Below are positions 62,101 through 64,000 of a DNA stretch of 64,000 nucleotides, piece after piece. A program made the position numbers and the translations under genes. The DNA comes from Magnetaquicoccus sp039908525. GTDB lineage: Bacteria; Pseudomonadota; Magnetococcia; Magnetococcales; Magnetaquicoccaceae. Under the pieces are notes generated by a model. The model made no database searches. It saw only the letters and a list, made by a program, of their open reading frames with translations, and had not been told where the DNA came from. The number at the start of each line of letters is the position of its first letter. Within the stretch, counting starts at the first letter, position 1. The stretch spans positions 62,001-126,000 of the forward strand of contig JAMOAY010000008.1 in assembly GCA_039908525.1 (NCBI GenBank), read 5' to 3'.

Positions 62101-64000
62101 TGCGGTTGACCCTGGCGATCCAGGGCAACGATCTGCAGTTTCAACTCCCCATGGTGGGAGGAGCCATGCTCTGGATCGAGTCCCAGGATCACCTGGGAGG
62201 GCAGCAGGGTGAGACGGCTGGCAGAGGTCAAGGTCTCCCCATTGGCATCCTGGTACTCCAATTCCGCCAGCAACTCCTGGGGGGTGTCGGCCGGCTCCAG
62301 TCCCTGCAAAACCGCCCGCAGACTGCCGGCCGGACTCAGCGTCAACGACTGTACCGGCAGGGAGAGAGGCTTGCGGGGCTGGTGCGGCGCCCTCTCATGG
62401 CCCCCGTTCACGGTTTCCATACGTTCCCATGGATTGAGCAAGGCTTCCTGTTCCCCCTCCTTGACCCGCCCATTGGCAAACTCGAACGTATCATACCCCT
62501 CAAAACTTAACGTTTTCTGGCGAAGCATGCCACGCAGTTTAACCGGTACGGCACCGACACTGCCACCGGACAGATGGCTGACCTGTAGATCAAACGCCAT
62601 CTGCCTGGGCGCAATCTCCTCCGGCTGGACCGGGTTGATGGAGGCCCGCAGCGTGGGCATGCGGAACGCCTCCACCCAGAACTGTCCGGTGACCACCTCC
62701 TCCACAGGAGATGTGCCGGGCATGGCATGCAGCACCTGATATTGGCCCAACTTGGCCTCTTTGGGGATCTCCCAGCTGTTTTCCGCTGTCTGCGCCGCAT
62801 CCCATGCGAGGGAGAATGGGTAGCTCTGACCACTGCCGGTATGGCGAATACGCCCCGTTTTGGGCAAACGCTCGGTTTCCAGATAGGCCATGCCGGATTC
62901 CACACTTTGCCGGGCAACATGTTTCATGGAGAGGTGTTCACCGGCCCGCAACAGGCTGCGATCCAGGACCGTGCTGAGCAGGGCTGCGGGTGTCGGGCCG
63001 TAACGGACAGGAAGGTTGAAATCAAACGGAGCGATCCCATCCTGCCAAAAGGAGAGCAAAAAAGAGATATCCTCCCCGTCACGCACCGTGACCAGATAAC
63101 CGGACTGGTGCCGTGAGTGACACGCCGGCAGGTCGCGGGGATGCGGCAACGCCTGGTCGATGGAGAGCACACCCTGGGCGTCGGTGCGCCCGGCAAACAA
63201 CGGCTCCCCCTGACAATCGCTGACGGTCACCTCGGCATTGGCAACCGGTTTGCCCTGGTCCAGCGTGGTGACCCAGACCAGAGAGGAGTCCCGCCCCTGT
63301 TTGAAATGGGGAGCCAGATTGGTCACCACGACCGCTGTCTGCACATGATAGCTCTTTTTCTCACCGTGCAGTTCAGCCCCCAGGCGGTCACTGGCCAGTT
63401 CCACCACATAAAGGCCCGGCTTTTGGAAAGGGATGCCCACCACCTCGAACGCCTTTCTGCCACCCGGTTTCGGTACGACGAAGGTTTCCAGCGACGCATC
63501 CCCCGGTGGCAGATGGGCAAAAACGGAGCTCTCTCCCGGCCTTTTGGATCCTTTTTTCTCCGTCCCCTCGTCCGCCTCGCCGGAGTCCGCGCCTGTGCTT
63601 ACCCCTTTTGCGACCCCTACCCGGCGCATCCAGTCCAGAAACGCCACCGTTGACTCCACCCGCAAACGACGACCACGCAGCTCGACAGGGGCTGCCGATG
63701 GCTCCTGCCATCGAGAAACGAGGCTGCCGCCGTCTCCATCGGCCACGGGGGCACCTCCCTCCTCCGCCTCGACCGACCCGGGATGCTCCGCATCCAGGGG
63801 CAGCACCGCCTCCAGATCGCGGATGGTCACCGGCAAGGTGGCATCGCCTTTGGCCTCGATGATGCCAAAATCACCGGCAAATTTGGCCAGTGAAGGGATG
63901 CGGTCGGTCTTCACGAACTGGATGTGGGGCTGCTGACCGGTCAAGAGGCGGCCCTGCCTGTCCCGCAGGCCGGCTGGAATTTCCAGAGTGAAATCACTCA
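59127..64000 (-). CDS. Bacterial alpha-2-macroglobulin (partial, 5' end outside window)
   Basis: The frame is open from the right edge, giving 1,624 residues to the stop at 59127; the signal peptide and N-terminal domains are missing. The thioester motif is present as YTCLEQRVSKA (around 60480), so covalent trapping of proteases should be possible. MG-type beta domains precede it (for example DRPIYKVREAALATIQVTP near 61450, the usual strand before the bait region), and the C-terminal receptor-like domain ends EETPLEEISVLP-like. The protein is expected in the periplasm, probably as an inner-membrane lipoprotein as in E. coli YfhM. Its stop overlaps pbpC, so the two are co-translated. Confidence 0.93.
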   Translation of the reverse strand, partial: SDFTLEIPAGLRDRQGRLLTGQQPHIQFVKTDRIPSLAKFAGDFGIIEAKGDATLPVTIRDLEAVLPLDAEHPGSVEAEEGGAPVADGDGGSLVSRWQEPSAAPVELRGRRLRVESTVAFLDWMRRVGVAKGVSTGADSGEADEGTEKKGSKRPGESSVFAHLPPGDASLETFVVPKPGGRKAFEVVGIPFQKPGLYVVELASDRLGAELHGEKKSYHVQTAVVVTNLAPHFKQGRDSSLVWVTTLDQGKPVANAEVTVSDCQGEPLFAGRTDAQGVLSIDQALPHPRDLPACHSRHQSGYLVTVRDGEDISFLLSFWQDGIAPFDFNLPVRYGPTPAALLSTVLDRSLLRAGEHLSMKHVARQSVESGMAYLETERLPKTGRIRHTGSGQSYPFSLAWDAAQTAENSWEIPKEAKLGQYQVLHAMPGTSPVEEVVTGQFWVEAFRMPTLRASINPVQPEEIAPRQMAFDLQVSHLSGGSVGAVPVKLRGMLRQKTLSFEGYDTFEFANGRVKEGEQEALLNPWERMETVNGGHERAPHQPRKPLSLPVQSLTLSPAGSLRAVLQGLEPADTPQELLAELEYQDANGETLTSASRLTLLPSQVILGLDPEHGSSHHGELKLQIVALDRQGQPQAKVPVTVQLLEYKYYTHRKRLLGGFYSYEHRSRITPLQEFCRGVTDDRGRLRCTGKSPVDGQVLLQAQAMDAQQRPSFAHVSTWVSRNDRWWFDVEPNNRMDLLPEKSRLEPGEEAVLQVRMPFPEATVLVTVEREGVMERFVRSLRGDNPTLRIPMQGRYAPNVFVSALAVRGRSGESVPTAMVDLGKPAFRIGYTQLKVGWQAHTLKVQVTTDRPIYKVREAALATIQVTPPAGEPLPEDAEVALAAVDEGLLELRANDSWNLLAAMMQPRTIDVETSTALGRVIGRRHYGLKSVTHGGGGGRMPAGRQLLKPLLLWQGRVKLDSQGRAQLTIPLNDALSSFRVVAVAHAGEDLFGSGSTSFRTSQELALHAGLPPLVREQDRFRAGFTLRNGGERPLQVTVNATLKVQPRGAPDGPSTPYPLVPITRSLMPGEGQEVAWDTAVPANSQRLSWELHATAAGAEDRLLVEQQVLPALAVQVVQSTVSALDKPLEIPVERPATALVDQGGLRVLLQDRLVGALDGVREYLSAYPYTCLEQRVSKAIVLQDKAAWQTLMRGLPAFLDGDGFAKYFPTSSQGSELLTAYVLSIADENGWSVPEESRQKMVNALSDFVKGKLLRPSIPTAPVSNLMLRKLAALEALSRHQTIPFELLATIPLEPNLWPTSAVIDWMSLLHRVTWPTKATLIRQASDVLRARLAFQGSLLSFSSRDGEPLWWMMVSEDSNANRLLLSLLGEKPWQEDLPRLARGALARQVRGHWATTTANAWGVVAMKKFSERFEAVPVRGKTEGQLAGSGRQQDWTRQPQGGTLDFPWPVGQERLTLRHQGQGAPWVTVQSRAAIPLTKPLFNGYRMRRSVTAVERKVDGVWSRGDLLRVKLEIDAQTDRSWVVVNDPIPAGSSILGSGSGKDSGIVTQSGAPMVGLRPTFEEKGFDALRAYYEWVPKGTWSLEYTLRLNNPGQFRLPSSRVEAMYAPELFGETPLEEISVLP

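Overview
The window looks like a chromosomal segment of a G+C-rich, chemolithoautotroph-like alphaproteobacterium. The best fit is the Magnetococcales (magnetotactic cocci, 'Etaproteobacteria'). This is inference from gene content: reductive-TCA and ferredoxin oxidoreductase genes sit beside alphaproteobacterial markers such as a GapR (DUF2312) protein, a FliX-like flagellar regulator and a DUF2155 lipoprotein. No marker gene names the species.

Layout. (1) 1-15,724, all minus strand: central carbon genes in transcription order pyruvate:ferredoxin oxidoreductase alpha/gamma and beta, an EAL-domain protein, an unknown protein, monomeric isocitrate dehydrogenase, fumarate reductase FrdB and FrdA, succinyl-CoA synthetase SucC and SucD, and 2-oxoglutarate:ferredoxin oxidoreductase KorA and KorB (KorB cut by the window edge). 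Together these cover fumarate to succinate to succinyl-CoA to 2-oxoglutarate to isocitrate, plus acetyl-CoA to pyruvate, the CO2-fixing side of a reverse TCA cycle. (2) 15,857-20,299: housekeeping genes recR, ybaB, dnaX, 4.5S SRP RNA, two tRNA-Ser genes, tadA and a DUF2155 lipoprotein. (3) 20,300-22,316: a decayed mobile patch with a truncated tyrosine recombinase, a palindromic repeat and remnants of a toxin-antitoxin pair. (4) 22,317-24,617: an AmpG-like permease, an MTH1187-type protein and an HPP membrane protein. (5) 24,838-31,804, minus: a four-gene operon encoding a ZorA-like MotA/ExbB stator with a very long cytoplasmic tail, a CYTH/CHAD protein, an HDOD protein and a ZorB-like OmpA/MotB protein, preceded by a Sel1-repeat gene. 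(6) 31,935-37,534: unknown proteins, gapR, tRNA-Pro, leuA and fliX. (7) 37,658-44,304: the conserved lepA-lepB-DUF4845-rnc-era-recO block and a histidine phosphatase. (8) 44,304-55,250: a large SNF2-family helicase followed by two different HSP90-like GHKL ATPases, one fused to a class III nucleotidyl-cyclase-like domain, then a free-standing cyclase-like protein and an A+T-rich gene of unknown function. (9) 55,265-64,000, minus: alpha-2-macroglobulin (cut by the right edge), penicillin-binding protein 1C and a hybrid histidine kinase.

The two best candidates for undescribed systems are the HSP90/cyclase cluster (48,787-55,250, possibly with the SNF2 helicase) and the ZorAB-like stator operon with a CYTH/CHAD protein and an HDOD protein between its two subunits (24,838-31,149). 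Neither contains the full gene set of any defence system I can name. Their functions are inferred from domains and gene order only.
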